Below are positions 8,575 to 17,211 of a DNA stretch of 64,000 nucleotides, one piece after another (positions within the stretch are counted from its first letter, which is position 1; each line of letters starts with the position of its first letter). Source of the stretch: Bacillus albus (GTDB taxonomy: Bacteria > Bacillota > Bacilli > Bacillales > Bacillaceae_G); the NCBI RefSeq assembly GCF_001884185.1, contig NZ_MAOE01000135.1:42893-106892 (forward strand). The letters are read 5' to 3'. The translations under genes and the position numbers were made by a program. Below the pieces are notes generated by a model. That model was not told where the DNA came from. It worked only from the letters and a program-made list of their open reading frames with translations, and ran no database searches.

Positions 8575-10974
8575 ATGAGAAGAAAAGCGCCATTTAAAGT
8601 GTTGTCATCATTAGCAATTGCGGCAATTATCGGATGCACATCGGTAATGAGTACTCCATTAGCATACGCAGAAACGCCAGCAAAAGAGAAAGAAAATGTG
8701 TCTACCACACCAATTGATTACAACTTAATTCAAGAAGATCGTTTAGCGGAAGCGCTGAAGGAAAGAGGAACAATTAATCCAGCATCTTCTAAAGAAGAGA
8801 CGAAAAAAGCTGTAGAGAAATATATTGAAAAGAAACAAGGAGATCAGGCAAATAAAGAAATTCTTCCAGCGGATACTGCTAAAGAGGCATCTGATTTCGT
8901 GAAAAAAGTAAAAGAGAAAAAAATGGAAGAAAAGGAGAAAGTAAAGAAACCTGAAAAAAATGTTAGCCCTGAGCAAAAGCCTGAACCAAATAAAAAACAA
9001 TTGAATGGACAAGTTCCAACATCTAAAGCAAAGCAAGCGCCATATAAGGGGGCTGTTCGAACAGATAAAGTATTAGTATTACTCGTTGAATTTAGTGATT
9101 ATAAACATAATAATATCGATCAAACACCAGGGTATATGTATTCGAATGACTTTAGTAGAGAGCATTATCAAAAAATGTTATTTGGTAATGAACCATACAC
9201 GTTATTTGATGGTTCGAAAGTAAAAACATTTAAACAATATTACGAAGAGCAGTCTGGTGGTAGTTATACGACAGACGGATATGTAACGGAGTGGCTAACT
9301 GTTCCAGGAAAAGCATCTGACTATGGTGCTGATGGTAGTAGTGGGCACGATAATAAAGGACCAAAAGGTGCACGTGATTTAGTGAAAGAAGCTTTACATG
9401 CAGCTGCTGAGAAAGGATTAGATTTATCTCAATTTGATCAATTTGATAGATATGATACAAATGGTGACGGGAATCAAAATGAACCTGACGGTGTAATTGA
9501 TCATTTAATGGTAATCCATGCTGGTGTTGGTCAAGAAGCTGGTGGCGGTAAATTAGGCGATGATGCAATTTGGTCACATCGTTCAAAATTAGCAATAGAT
9601 CCAGTAGCAATTGAAGGGACAAAATCGAAGGTAGATTACTTTGGAGGAAAAGTAGCAGCACATGATTACACAATTGAACCAGAAGATGGAGCAGTCGGTG
9701 TATTTGCACATGAATTTGGACATGATCTTGGCTTGCCGGATGAATATGACACGAAATATACGGGAACTGGTTCACCTGTCGAAGCTTGGTCATTAATGAG
9801 TGGAGGTAGTTGGACAGGGAAAATTGCAGGAACAGAGCCAACTAGTTTCTCGCCACAAAATAAAGACTTCTTACAAAAGAATATGGGTGGCAACTGGGCA
9901 AAAATTTTAGAAGTAGACTACGATAAAATTAAGCGTGGTGTAGGAGTTCCTACATATATCGATCAAAGTGTTACGAAATCAAATCGTCCAGGCGTTGTAC
10001 GTGTTAACTTACCAGGTAAGAGTGTTGAAACGATTAAACCTGAGTTTGGAAAACATGCATATTATAGTACAAGAGGCGATGATATGCATACAACATTAGA
10101 AACACCATTCTTTGATGTAACAAAAGGAACAAATGCAAAATTCGATTATAAAGCAAATTATGAGTTAGAAGCAGAGTGCGATTTTGTCGAAGTACATGCA
10201 GTAACAGAAGATGGAACGAAAACATTAATTGATAGACTTGGAGAAAAAGTAGTCCAAGGAGATAAAGATACAACAGATGGGAAATGGATTGATAAATCAT
10301 ATGATTTAAGTCAATTTAAAGGAAAAAAGGTGAAACTACAATTCGATTATATTACAGATCCGGCTGTAACATATAAAGGTTTCGCGATGGATAATGTAAA
10401 TGTAACTGTTGATGGAAAAGTTGTATTTTCTGATGATGCAGAAGGACAGTCTAAAATGAATGTAAATGGTTTTGTTGTTTCTGATGGAACAGAGAAGAAA
10501 GCTCATTATTACTACTTAGAGTGGAGAAACTATGCGGGATCAGATAATGGATTAAAAGCAGGAAAAGGTCCAGTGTATAATACAGGTCTTGTCGTTTGGT
10601 ATGCAGATGATAGCTTTAAAGATAACTGGGTTGGGGTGCATCCAGGTGAAGGATTCCTTGGTGTTGTAGATTCTCATCCAGAAGCCCTTGTTGGTAATTT
10701 AAACGGGAAACCAGCATACGGTAATACAGGTATGCAAATTGCGGACGCTGCATTTTCGTTTGATCAAACACCAGCATGGAGCGTAAATTCATTAACACGT
10801 GGACAGTTTAACTATTCTGGATTACAAGGTGTTACAACTTTTGACGATTCAAAAGTCTATAGTAACAAACAAATTGCAGACGCAGGAAGAAAAGTTCCAA
10901 ACCTTGGACTTAAATTCCAAGTTGTTGGACAAGCAGATGATAAATCGGCAGGCGCTGTTTGGATTAAACGTTAA
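8575..10974 (+). CDS. inhA2: Immune inhibitor A metalloprotease (InhA2 type)
   Basis: Secreted M6-family zinc protease of 799 residues. It has a signal peptide ending at LAYA (about residue 32), then a Lys/Glu-rich propeptide to about 160. The catalytic domain carries [12 protein letters not shown] starting at His379 (HExxHxxGxxD) with the downstream turn SLMSGG. A long C-terminal part contains a jelly-roll-like region and ends in KR. Known InhA proteins degrade host antibacterial and matrix proteins. The '2' is inferred from length, N-terminus, PlcR box and proximity to plcB-sph. RBS AAAGGAGAG precedes the ATG. Confidence 0.9.
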   Translation: MRRKAPFKVLSSLAIAAIIGCTSVMSTPLAYAETPAKEKENVSTTPIDYNLIQEDRLAEALKERGTINPASSKEETKKAVEKYIEKKQGDQANKEILPADTAKEASDFVKKVKEKKMEEKEKVKKPEKNVSPEQKPEPNKKQLNGQVPTSKAKQAPYKGAVRTDKVLVLLVEFSDYKHNNIDQTPGYMYSNDFSREHYQKMLFGNEPYTLFDGSKVKTFKQYYEEQSGGSYTTDGYVTEWLTVPGKASDYGADGSSGHDNKGPKGARDLVKEALHAAAEKGLDLSQFDQFDRYDTNGDGNQNEPDGVIDHLMVIHAGVGQEAGGGKLGDDAIWSHRSKLAIDPVAIEGTKSKVDYFGGKVAAHDYTIEPEDGAVGVFAHEFGHDLGLPDEYDTKYTGTGSPVEAWSLMSGGSWTGKIAGTEPTSFSPQNKDFLQKNMGGNWAKILEVDYDKIKRGVGVPTYIDQSVTKSNRPGVVRVNLPGKSVETIKPEFGKHAYYSTRGDDMHTTLETPFFDVTKGTNAKFDYKANYELEAECDFVEVHAVTEDGTKTLIDRLGEKVVQGDKDTTDGKWIDKSYDLSQFKGKKVKLQFDYITDPAVTYKGFAMDNVNVTVDGKVVFSDDAEGQSKMNVNGFVVSDGTEKKAHYYYLEWRNYAGSDNGLKAGKGPVYNTGLVVWYADDSFKDNWVGVHPGEGFLGVVDSHPEALVGNLNGKPAYGNTGMQIADAAFSFDQTPAWSVNSLTRGQFNYSGLQGVTTFDDSKVYSNKQIADAGRKVPNLGLKFQVVGQADDKSAGAVWIKR

Positions 10975-10980
10975 TAACAG

Positions 10981-11015
10981 AAAAGCACATTCTTCATATG
11001 AAGAATGTGCTTTTT
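10981..11015. terminator. Terminator after inhA2
   Basis: Fully self-complementary sequence AAAAGCACATTCTTC-AT-A-TGAAGAATGTGCTTTT plus one T; it works in either direction. Confidence 0.9.
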
Positions 11016-11292
11016 AATTGTACAGTAAGTTATTATTTTAGCTTATGTAATACAAGTGTCTGTTCATATGTAGTGTATCAAATTATGTGGGAGAAGGAAA
11101 TATTTCCGAGGAAATTGTCGAAGTATCGTCGGTATTTATACACTTTTTTTGTAAAAGAAGAAATGTAGTATTGCCTTTACAGTTTAATTTATTTACATTG
11201 TTACTTGGCTATACACAGAAGTAATATATTCGGCAATAAAAGAGCGCTCTTGGATAGTGCTCTTTTTTATGGATAGAAAGGAGTTGAATTAA
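11016..11292. other. Gene-free stretch ending in a second terminator
   Basis: No credible coding sequence is seen. Promoter-like pairs occur (TTGTCG 11115 with TATACA 11137; TTGCCT 11171 with TACATT 11194). A terminator-like hairpin at 11238-11268 precedes the next gene, so a short untranslated RNA is possible. Confidence 0.35.
11238..11268 (+). terminator. Orphan terminator-like hairpin upstream of the zinc-ribbon gene
   Basis: AAAAGAGC (11238-11245) pairs with GCTCTTTT (11259-11266), followed by more T. It lies only 24 bases before the next start codon and does not end any visible gene. Confidence 0.6.
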
Positions 11293-11634
11293 ATGAAAGA
11301 AGTAATTGAATGTCCACAGTGTGAAGGAGATATTATTGCGCAACATATTATTGATCTCCCGCATCCTTTTTCATTCAGATGTCCACACTGCAAGGTGAGG
11401 TTAAAAGAAATGAGAATCACACCTTGCTTAATATTAGCAGCAATTTGTATCATTCCACTGCTTATTATAATTGGAGAGGGTATTAAGGAATTACTAGTAA
11501 AATATTTTTCTATTATAGATGATGTACCAACTGTACTTATTTTCTTCTTATTTTGTTATCCATTGTATTATCTCTATGAAAAATATAATGCCATATTGTT
11601 TATTAAATATGGTTTATTGAAAGTTAAAAATTGA
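11293..11634 (+). CDS. Zinc-ribbon-like small membrane protein
   Basis: A 113-residue protein of unrecognised function. The N-terminal 40 residues carry two Cys pairs, CPQC and CPHC, spaced like a zinc ribbon. Two hydrophobic segments follow (ILAAICIIPLLIIIGEGI and VLIFFLFCYPLYYLY), leaving short charged ends. The start follows AAAGGAG. It lies 16 bases upstream of another small membrane protein and the two are probably co-transcribed and end in the shared terminator at 11981. I cannot assign a role. Confidence 0.7.
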   Translation: MKEVIECPQCEGDIIAQHIIDLPHPFSFRCPHCKVRLKEMRITPCLILAAICIIPLLIIIGEGIKELLVKYFSIIDDVPTVLIFFLFCYPLYYLYEKYNAILFIKYGLLKVKN

Positions 11635-11650
11635 ATAGGAGATTATCATT

Positions 11651-11980
11651 ATGTTGTGGAAAATTTATTTAGTCATTGTAGCGATATTGGCTATTACTTC
11701 GTTAGTAAGAGGTATGTTTCAAACGTCAATTCAAAAGTTTGATTTTGTAGTGACTATCATTACATGGATAGGGCTATTTGGTTTTGTTTTTGATGTAGAG
11801 ATAGTAACCCCACTCGTTTGGAAGTGTATCTTCGTGTTTAGCGTTATTTGGACTTTTACTGCAGTTTTTGTTTTACGTTTATATGAAGAGAAGGATGACC
11901 CGCTACCTTTTATATTTAAATTAATTGGTATTATCCCAACTCTGCCATTATATTACGGGCTATATCAATATGCATTTTAA
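11651..11980 (+). CDS. Small integral membrane protein of unknown function
   Basis: A 109-residue hydrophobic protein with about four membrane segments (KIYLVIVAILAITSLV, FVVTIITWIGLFGFVF, CIFVFSVIWTFTAVFVL, LIGIIPTLPLYYGLY). No catalytic or binding motif is visible. It starts after TAGGAGA, 16 bases beyond the zinc-ribbon gene, so the two likely form a small operon. Its stop codon runs straight into the bidirectional terminator shared with the convergent MFS gene. Confidence 0.7.
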   Translation: MLWKIYLVIVAILAITSLVRGMFQTSIQKFDFVVTIITWIGLFGFVFDVEIVTPLVWKCIFVFSVIWTFTAVFVLRLYEEKDDPLPFIFKLIGIIPTLPLYYGLYQYAF

Positions 11981-12020
11981 AAAAAGACAATGATGGAGTT
12001 ATCCCATCATTGTCTTTTTT
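11981..12020. terminator. Bidirectional terminator between convergent genes
   Basis: Perfect stem AAAAGACAATGATGG / CCATCATTGTCTTTT with T-runs on both strands. It overlaps the last codons of the minus-strand MFS gene. Confidence 0.9.
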
Positions 12021-13177
12021 ACGTTGCTTTTTTCTTTACTTTTTATTTTGCTTCTTACATAAATCATTCCAGCGAATGTTAATAAGAATGCAGTTCCGAT
12101 AACGAAGCTGATGCTAGGGGATGCCCCGATTGCACCAACTGTAAAGGATCCAGCAACAACTCCTAATGAGAAGAAAGCATAAAACAATCCGAATGCCTTT
12201 CCGCGTTTATCATCTGTCGTATTTTCAACAAGTAATGCATTTATTGATGGGAAAAGGATAGCGAATCCAATGCCATAAATCATCATAACGATAAAGAGCA
12301 TACCTTTTGTTGCGAATAATCCAAGTAAAGATAATGCTAATGCCATTACTGCAATACCAATTAGCATTAGTTTTGAACGATTAAATCGATCGTAAATACG
12401 ATTTGTTGGTAGTAAGAAGAAGAGGATAGCGGTAATGCCGAATACACTTAACATCATGCCTGTTGTAGATGCTTTAAGTGCTAATGCCTCAACTTTCACT
12501 GGTAACATATAAGTGACAATTCCTTGTGAAAACATTAGTGTGAAAGCACCAATATATGCTTGTAATAACGGTTCTGATTTCAATAGTTCAATCATATCTT
12601 CTTTGTTCATCATTTGTGTTCTCGAAGTATCTTTTCTCGATACGTTATTTGGTAAGAAGAATAGAGATACGATTGTGCCAAGAACCATTAAAATAGAAAT
12701 GGTAATGAACACCCACTCTATACCAGCAGTTGCTTTCATAATCCCGCTGAAAGCAGGTCCTACAATTGCCGCTGTTCCAACAGCAGCACCAGATAGAGCC
12801 ATTGCCTTACCTTGTCTTGCTGCATTTGTTTGTTTTGATAAAAACGTAAAGGCAGCAGGAATTAAAAATCCATCACTAAAGCCGTGCATAAAGCGCACAA
12901 CTAATAGTTGTTCACCACTTTGAACAACGGTGTATAACAAGACTATGAAACTCGTAAGTCCCATGCTTATATAAAGTATTTTTTTTGCACCAAATTTATC
13001 GACAGCAGCGCCAGCAATAATATTACCAATCATATTAGCGAATGAGTACATGCCGACAACCAGTCCAATAATAAGAGGGGATCCTCCAAGACTTTGAGCG
13101 AACGTACTCATAATAGGTAATTGTGAAAATGTATCTAGAAACGCTACGATAACAATAAAGTAAATAAAATATTTCAA
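11999..13177 (-). CDS. MFS transporter, 12 TM (DHA1-like)
   Basis: A 392-residue permease with about 12 hydrophobic segments. A motif-A-like loop lies between TM2 and TM3 (GAAVDKFGAKKILYISM), and an exporter-type AAIVGPAFSG stands in TM5. This resembles bacterial drug exporters, but the substrate is unknown. Translation probably starts at TTG 13177, because AGGAGAGGTGAA is 6 bases upstream and no better ATG exists. It stands alone between the small membrane genes and bdhA. Confidence 0.88.
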   Translation of the reverse strand: MKYFIYFIVIVAFLDTFSQLPIMSTFAQSLGGSPLIIGLVVGMYSFANMIGNIIAGAAVDKFGAKKILYISMGLTSFIVLLYTVVQSGEQLLVVRFMHGFSDGFLIPAAFTFLSKQTNAARQGKAMALSGAAVGTAAIVGPAFSGIMKATAGIEWVFITISILMVLGTIVSLFFLPNNVSRKDTSRTQMMNKEDMIELLKSEPLLQAYIGAFTLMFSQGIVTYMLPVKVEALALKASTTGMMLSVFGITAILFFLLPTNRIYDRFNRSKLMLIGIAVMALALSLLGLFATKGMLFIVMMIYGIGFAILFPSINALLVENTTDDKRGKAFGLFYAFFSLGVVAGSFTVGAIGASPSISFVIGTAFLLTFAGMIYVRSKIKSKEKSNVKKTMMG

Positions 13178-13321
13178 GCGATATTCACCTCTCCTATGCT
13201 ATTATGGCATAATGCTAATTTCAACCGCAATGAAATTGAATTAACAGATGTGGAAAAAAGTACAAAGTGACAAAATATTGAACGTTATTTGTTAAAAATT
13301 AGTGGGAACGAGATTGTTTTT

Positions 13322-13350
13322 TTGAAATATATGGATAGAAGTATTATAAT
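13322..13350 (+). promoter_or_regulatory. Sigma-A promoter of the butanediol dehydrogenase gene
   Basis: TTGAAA (13322-13327), 17-base spacer, TATAAT (13345-13350). Confidence 0.8.
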
Positions 13351-13402
13351 AGATTTGTAAACTTCACCAGGTTAAGTATATACATAGAGAGGGATGTATA
13401 AA

Positions 13403-14455
13403 ATGAAAGCATTACTTTGGCATAATCAACGTGATGTACGAGTAGAAGAAGTACCAGAACCAACGGTAAGACCAGGAGCAGTTAAGATTAAAGTTAAATG
13501 GTGTGGTATCTGCGGAACAGACTTGCATGAATATTTAGCAGGACCTATTTTTATTCCAACAGAAGAGCATCCATTAACACACGTAAAAGCACCGGTTATT
13601 TTAGGTCATGAGTTTAGTGGTGAGGTAGTTGAAATCGGTGAAGGCGTTACTTCTCATAAAGTGGGAGATCGCGTCGTTGTAGAACCAATTTATTCTTGTG
13701 GTAAATGTGAAGCTTGTAAACATGGACATTACAATGTTTGTGAACAACTTGTTTTCCACGGTCTTGGCGGAGAAGGCGGCGGTTTCTCTGAATATACAGT
13801 AGTACCAGAAGATATGGTTCACCATATTCCTGATGAAATGACGTATGAACAAGGTGCGCTTGTAGAACCAGCAGCAGTAGCAGTTCATGCAGTACGTCAA
13901 AGTAAATTAAAAGAAGGGGAAGCTGTAGCAGTATTTGGTTGTGGTCCAATTGGACTTCTTGTTATTCAAGCAGCTAAAGCAGCAGGCGCAACTCCTGTTA
14001 TTGCAGTAGAACTTTCTAAAGAACGTCAAGAGTTAGCAAAATTAGCAGGTGCGGATTACGTTTTAAATCCAGCTACTCAAGATGTACTAGCAGAAATTCG
14101 TAACTTAACAAATGGTTTAGGTGTAAATGTGAGCTTTGAAGTAACGGGTGTTGAAGTAGTACTTCGTCAAGCGATTGAAAGTACAAGCTTTGAAGGACAA
14201 ACGGTAATTGTGAGTGTATGGGAAAAAGACGCAACAATTACGCCAAACAACCTTGTACTAAAAGAAAAAGAAGTTATCGGTATTCTTGGGTACCGTCATA
14301 TCTTCCCAGCTGTTATTAAATTAATTAGCTCTGGCCAAATTCAAGCAGAGAAATTAATTACGAAAAAAATCACAGTGGATCAAGTTGTTGAAGAAGGATT
14401 TGAAGCACTTATAAAAGATAAAACACAAGTGAAAATTCTTGTTTCACCTAAATAA
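13403..14455 (+). CDS. bdhA: (R,R)-butanediol dehydrogenase / acetoin reductase
   Basis: Zinc-dependent medium-chain dehydrogenase of 350 residues that interconverts acetoin and 2,3-butanediol using NAD(H). The catalytic zinc region is CGICGTDLHEY (about 34-44) with GHEFSGEVVEIGEGV. The structural zinc cysteines are in CGKCEACKHGHYNVC, and the nucleotide fold has VFGCGPIGLLV near residue 175. It matches B. subtilis BdhA closely as I remember it. ATG 13403 follows AGAGAGGG; an ATG at 13394 abuts that site. It has its own promoter and terminator and is probably expressed with overflow metabolism. Confidence 0.9.
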   Translation: MKALLWHNQRDVRVEEVPEPTVRPGAVKIKVKWCGICGTDLHEYLAGPIFIPTEEHPLTHVKAPVILGHEFSGEVVEIGEGVTSHKVGDRVVVEPIYSCGKCEACKHGHYNVCEQLVFHGLGGEGGGFSEYTVVPEDMVHHIPDEMTYEQGALVEPAAVAVHAVRQSKLKEGEAVAVFGCGPIGLLVIQAAKAAGATPVIAVELSKERQELAKLAGADYVLNPATQDVLAEIRNLTNGLGVNVSFEVTGVEVVLRQAIESTSFEGQTVIVSVWEKDATITPNNLVLKEKEVIGILGYRHIFPAVIKLISSGQIQAEKLITKKITVDQVVEEGFEALIKDKTQVKILVSPK

Positions 14456-14466
14456 TAGAGAATAGT

Positions 14467-14510
14467 AAAAAGTAGCCCTCTTCTATTTCGCGAAGAGGGC
14501 TACTTTTTTT
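14467..14510 (+). terminator. Terminator after bdhA
   Basis: Sixteen-base arms AAAAGTAGCCCTCTTC/GAAGAGGGCTACTTTT, 8-base loop, T-run. Confidence 0.92.
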
Positions 14511-14573
14511 CTATAAAGAAAAGTGATAGACTTTCCTTTAACTACAGGTATTTTGTTTGGAAGGGGAAGTCGA

Positions 14574-14918
14574 ATGCTTTCATTTATGTTGACGTTGAAA
14601 CGGATGTTAAAAGCTTGTTTACGAGCGTGGAAAGATAAAGAATTTCAAGTATTATTCGTATTAACATTTTTAACATTAACATCTGGTACGATTTTTTATA
14701 GTACAGTTGAAGGATTACGTCCTCTTGACGCATTATATTTTAGTGTGGTCACGTTGACGACTGTCGGTGATGGGAATTTTAGTCCGCAAACTGATTTCGG
14801 AAAGATATTTACAATCTTATACATATTTATTGGAATTGGATTAGTATTTGGATTTATTCATAAGTTGGCAGTTAATGTACAATTGCCAAGTATATTATCG
14901 AGTAGAAAAAAAGAGTAA
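14574..14918 (+). CDS. NaK-type non-selective cation channel
   Basis: This 114-residue, two-TM tetrameric channel subunit corresponds to the structurally studied NaK channel of B. cereus. An amphipathic N-terminal helix (about 1-19) is followed by TM1 (about 26-45), a pore helix, the selectivity filter TVGDG at 63-67, and TM2 (about 78-100). Asp66 replaces the Tyr of K+ channels (TVGYG), and this is what makes NaK conduct both Na+ and K+. The start at 14574 has GGAAGGGGAAG upstream and gives exactly the known length. A GTG at 14523 in frame is less likely. There is no cytoplasmic ligand domain. Confidence 0.93.
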   Translation: MLSFMLTLKRMLKACLRAWKDKEFQVLFVLTFLTLTSGTIFYSTVEGLRPLDALYFSVVTLTTVGDGNFSPQTDFGKIFTILYIFIGIGLVFGFIHKLAVNVQLPSILSSRKKE

Positions 14919-14945
14919 AGCATCCACATGCTTTACTCTTTTTTT
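14907..14945 (+). terminator. Terminator after the NaK gene
   Basis: AAAAAGAGTAAAGCAT/ATGCTTTACTCTTTTT with a CCAC loop; it overlaps the stop codon. Confidence 0.9.
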
Positions 14946-15032
14946 ACATTAGTTTAGACAACCCTTAATAATAGTTTATTAAAATGAAAGTGTATTCATT
15001 CATTATATTCACTATGTATAAAGTTATAATGA

Positions 15033-15048
15033 TATGAACATTTGCATA
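15033..15048. promoter_or_regulatory. PlcR box upstream of plcB-sph
   Basis: TATGAACATTTGCATA is a perfect match to TATGNA-N4-TNCATA. It lies 124 bases before the plcB start, the long leader usual for PlcR targets. Confidence 0.9.
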
Positions 15049-15171
15049 TTTTAATTTAGTGATAGAAATTTCATGAAAGGTGGGATATTCTAGTCATAGG
15101 TTAACCGGACGACATCATAGGATCCTAACAAAAAGTTTACAATAATTCGATTATAAAATGGAGGATTTCAG

Positions 15172-16023
15172 ATGAAAAAGAAAGTACTTGCTTTAGCAGC
15201 AGCTATTACATTAGTAGCTCCGTTACAAAGTGTTGCATTTGCTCATGAAAATGATGGGGGAAGTAAAATAAAAATAGTTCATCGCTGGTCTGCTGAAGAT
15301 AAACATAAAGAAGGTGTAAACTCTCATTTATGGATTGTAAACCGTGCGATTGATATTATGTCTCGTAATACAACACTTGTAAAACAAGATCGAGTTGCAC
15401 AATTAAATGAATGGCGTACGGAGTTAGAGAATGGTATTTATGCTGCTGACTATGAAAATCCTTATTATGATAATAGCACATTTGCTTCACATTTCTATGA
15501 TCCAGACAATGGAAAAACATATATTCCATTTGCAAAGCAGGCGAAAGAAACTGGAGCTAAATATTTTAAATTAGCTGGTGAGTCATACAAAAACAAAGAT
15601 ATGAAACAAGCATTCTTCTATTTAGGATTATCCCTTCATTATTTAGGAGATGTAAACCAACCAATGCATGCGGCAAACTTTACAAATCTTTCGTACCCAC
15701 AAGGATTCCATTCTAAATATGAAAACTTTGTAGATACGATAAAAGATAATTATAAAGTAACGGATGGAAATGGATATTGGAACTGGAAAGGTACAAATCC
15801 AGAAGAGTGGATTCATGGAGCGGCAGTAGCGGCGAAACAAGATTACTCTGGAATTGTAAATGATAATACGAAAGAATGGTTCGTAAAAGCAGCTGTATCA
15901 CAAGAATATGCAGATAAATGGCGCGCTGAAGTTACACCAATGACAGGTAAGCGATTAATGGATGCACAACGTGTTACTGCTGGATACATTCAGCTTTGGT
16001 TTGATACGTACGGAGATCGTTAA
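15172..16023 (+). CDS. plcB: Phosphatidylcholine-preferring phospholipase C (cereolysin A)
   Basis: Secreted zinc phospholipase of 283 residues. A signal peptide ends near Ala24, and a 14-residue propeptide ends before Trp39, which becomes the mature N-terminus and a zinc ligand. The mature enzyme would be 245 residues, the known length. Zinc-binding histidines and acids are visible in HLWIVNRAIDI, ASHFYDPD, FYLGLSLHYLGDVNQPMHAANF and GFHSKYENFVD. It cleaves phosphatidylcholine to diacylglycerol and phosphocholine and acts with the sphingomyelinase downstream in haemolysis. RBS GGAGG is present. Confidence 0.96.
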   Translation: MKKKVLALAAAITLVAPLQSVAFAHENDGGSKIKIVHRWSAEDKHKEGVNSHLWIVNRAIDIMSRNTTLVKQDRVAQLNEWRTELENGIYAADYENPYYDNSTFASHFYDPDNGKTYIPFAKQAKETGAKYFKLAGESYKNKDMKQAFFYLGLSLHYLGDVNQPMHAANFTNLSYPQGFHSKYENFVDTIKDNYKVTDGNGYWNWKGTNPEEWIHGAAVAAKQDYSGIVNDNTKEWFVKAAVSQEYADKWRAEVTPMTGKRLMDAQRVTAGYIQLWFDTYGDR

Positions 16024-16029
16024 GTATTT

Positions 16030-16070
16030 AAAAAAGGTCAAATCTCACAATAGAGTATTTGGCCTTTTTT
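16030..16070 (+). terminator. Partial terminator between plcB and sph
   Basis: AAAAAAGGTCAAAT pairs with ATTTGGCCTTTTTT (G-U and one offset) around a 13-base loop. Readthrough would give the known plcB-sph co-transcription; termination would make plcB mRNA more abundant. Confidence 0.7.
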
Positions 16071-16100
16071 ATCACTATACAATACATGGAGGTATGAATC

Positions 16101-17102
16101 GTGAAAAGTAAATTGCTAAAAAGTATACTTAGCGTTGGAATCGGTCTAGCGGCTTTATATAGTGAATCCTCGGCTCAAGCGGAAGTGTCTACAAATAAAA
16201 ACGATACATTAAAAGTGATGACACATAACGTGTACATGCTATCAACAAACTTATATCCGAACTGGGGACAAAGTGAGCGTGCTGATTTAATTGGGGCAGC
16301 AGATTATATAAAGAATCAAGACGTTGTTATATTAAATGAAGTATTTGATAATAGCGCATCAGATCGTTTGTTAGGAAATTTGAAGAAAGAATATCCAAAT
16401 CAAACAGCGGTATTAGGTCGTAGTAACGGAAATGAATGGGATAAAACGTTAGGTAGCTATTCATCTTCAACGCCTGAAGATGGTGGTGTTGCAATCGTGA
16501 GTAAATGGCCAATCGTTGAAAAGATTCAATATGTATTTTCAAAAGGATGCGGACCAGATAATTTATCAAATAAAGGGTTTGTATACACGAAAATTAAGAA
16601 AAATGATCGTTTCGTTCATGTGATTGGGACACACTTGCAGGCTGAAGATAGTATGTGCGGAAAAACTTCACCTGCATCTGTACGAACAAATCAGTTAAAA
16701 GAAATTCAAGATTTTATAAAAAATAAGAATATACCAAATGATGAGTACGTCTTATTTGGTGGCGATATGAACGTAAATAAAATAAATGCAGGGAACAATA
16801 GTGATTCAGAGTACGCATCCATGTTCAAAACATTGCACGCTTCTATTCCATCTTATACGGGCCATACAGCGACTTGGGATGCGACGACAAACAGTATTGC
16901 GAAATATAATTTCCCTGATAGCCCTGCCGAGTATTTAGATTATATTATTGCAAGTAAGGACCATGCGAATCCGTCATTTATAGAGAATAAAGTATTACAA
17001 CCGAAATCTCCACAGTGGACTGTTACATCATGGCTCAAAAAATATACGTATGATGATTATTCTGATCATTATCCAGTAGCGGCAACTATTTCTATGAAGT
17101 AG
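16101..17102 (+). CDS. sph: Sphingomyelinase C (cereolysin B)
   Basis: Secreted Mg2+-dependent phosphodiesterase of the DNase I fold, hydrolysing sphingomyelin to ceramide and phosphocholine. It is 333 residues, with a signal peptide ending at SAQA (residue 27) and a mature form of 306 residues as known for this enzyme. Active-site motifs are visible: VILNEVFD (metal-binding Glu), GGDMNVNK (Asp and Asn), and SDHYPVAA near the C-terminus (catalytic His). Two disulfide-type cysteine pairs lie around GCGP and SMCG. Translation starts at GTG with GGAGGT upstream. It lies 77 bases after plcB. Confidence 0.96.
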   Translation: MKSKLLKSILSVGIGLAALYSESSAQAEVSTNKNDTLKVMTHNVYMLSTNLYPNWGQSERADLIGAADYIKNQDVVILNEVFDNSASDRLLGNLKKEYPNQTAVLGRSNGNEWDKTLGSYSSSTPEDGGVAIVSKWPIVEKIQYVFSKGCGPDNLSNKGFVYTKIKKNDRFVHVIGTHLQAEDSMCGKTSPASVRTNQLKEIQDFIKNKNIPNDEYVLFGGDMNVNKINAGNNSDSEYASMFKTLHASIPSYTGHTATWDATTNSIAKYNFPDSPAEYLDYIIASKDHANPSFIENKVLQPKSPQWTVTSWLKKYTYDDYSDHYPVAATISMK

Positions 17103-17106
17103 TCCT

Positions 17107-17142
17107 AAAAAAGTTTCTTCTTAAATAAGAAGAAACTTTTTT
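17107..17142. terminator. Terminator after sph
   Basis: AAAAAAGTTTCTTCTT-AAAT-AAGAAGAAACTTTTTT, a perfect stem. Confidence 0.92.
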
Positions 17143-17211
17143 ATTTTGTAGAGGAGATTCCAACTTTCTTTCCAATATGTATAAGACATATAGAGAAGAG
17201 GAGAGAAAAAT

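Noticed and set aside
9230-9841. Long open frame (203 codons) antisense to inhA2
   Set aside because: It lies wholly within inhA2, has no ribosome site, and its Leu/His/Gln-rich composition is the mirror of the sense codon use.
11085-11168. 27-codon frame beginning MWEKEIFPRKL after inhA2
   Set aside because: No ribosome site, no homology I recognise, and it sits in a stretch with terminator and promoter-like features.
17178-17194. PlcR-box-like TATGTATAAGACATA before the PLP enzyme gene
   Set aside because: The spacing is one base too short for the TATGNA-N4-TNCATA consensus, and the internal T is missing.
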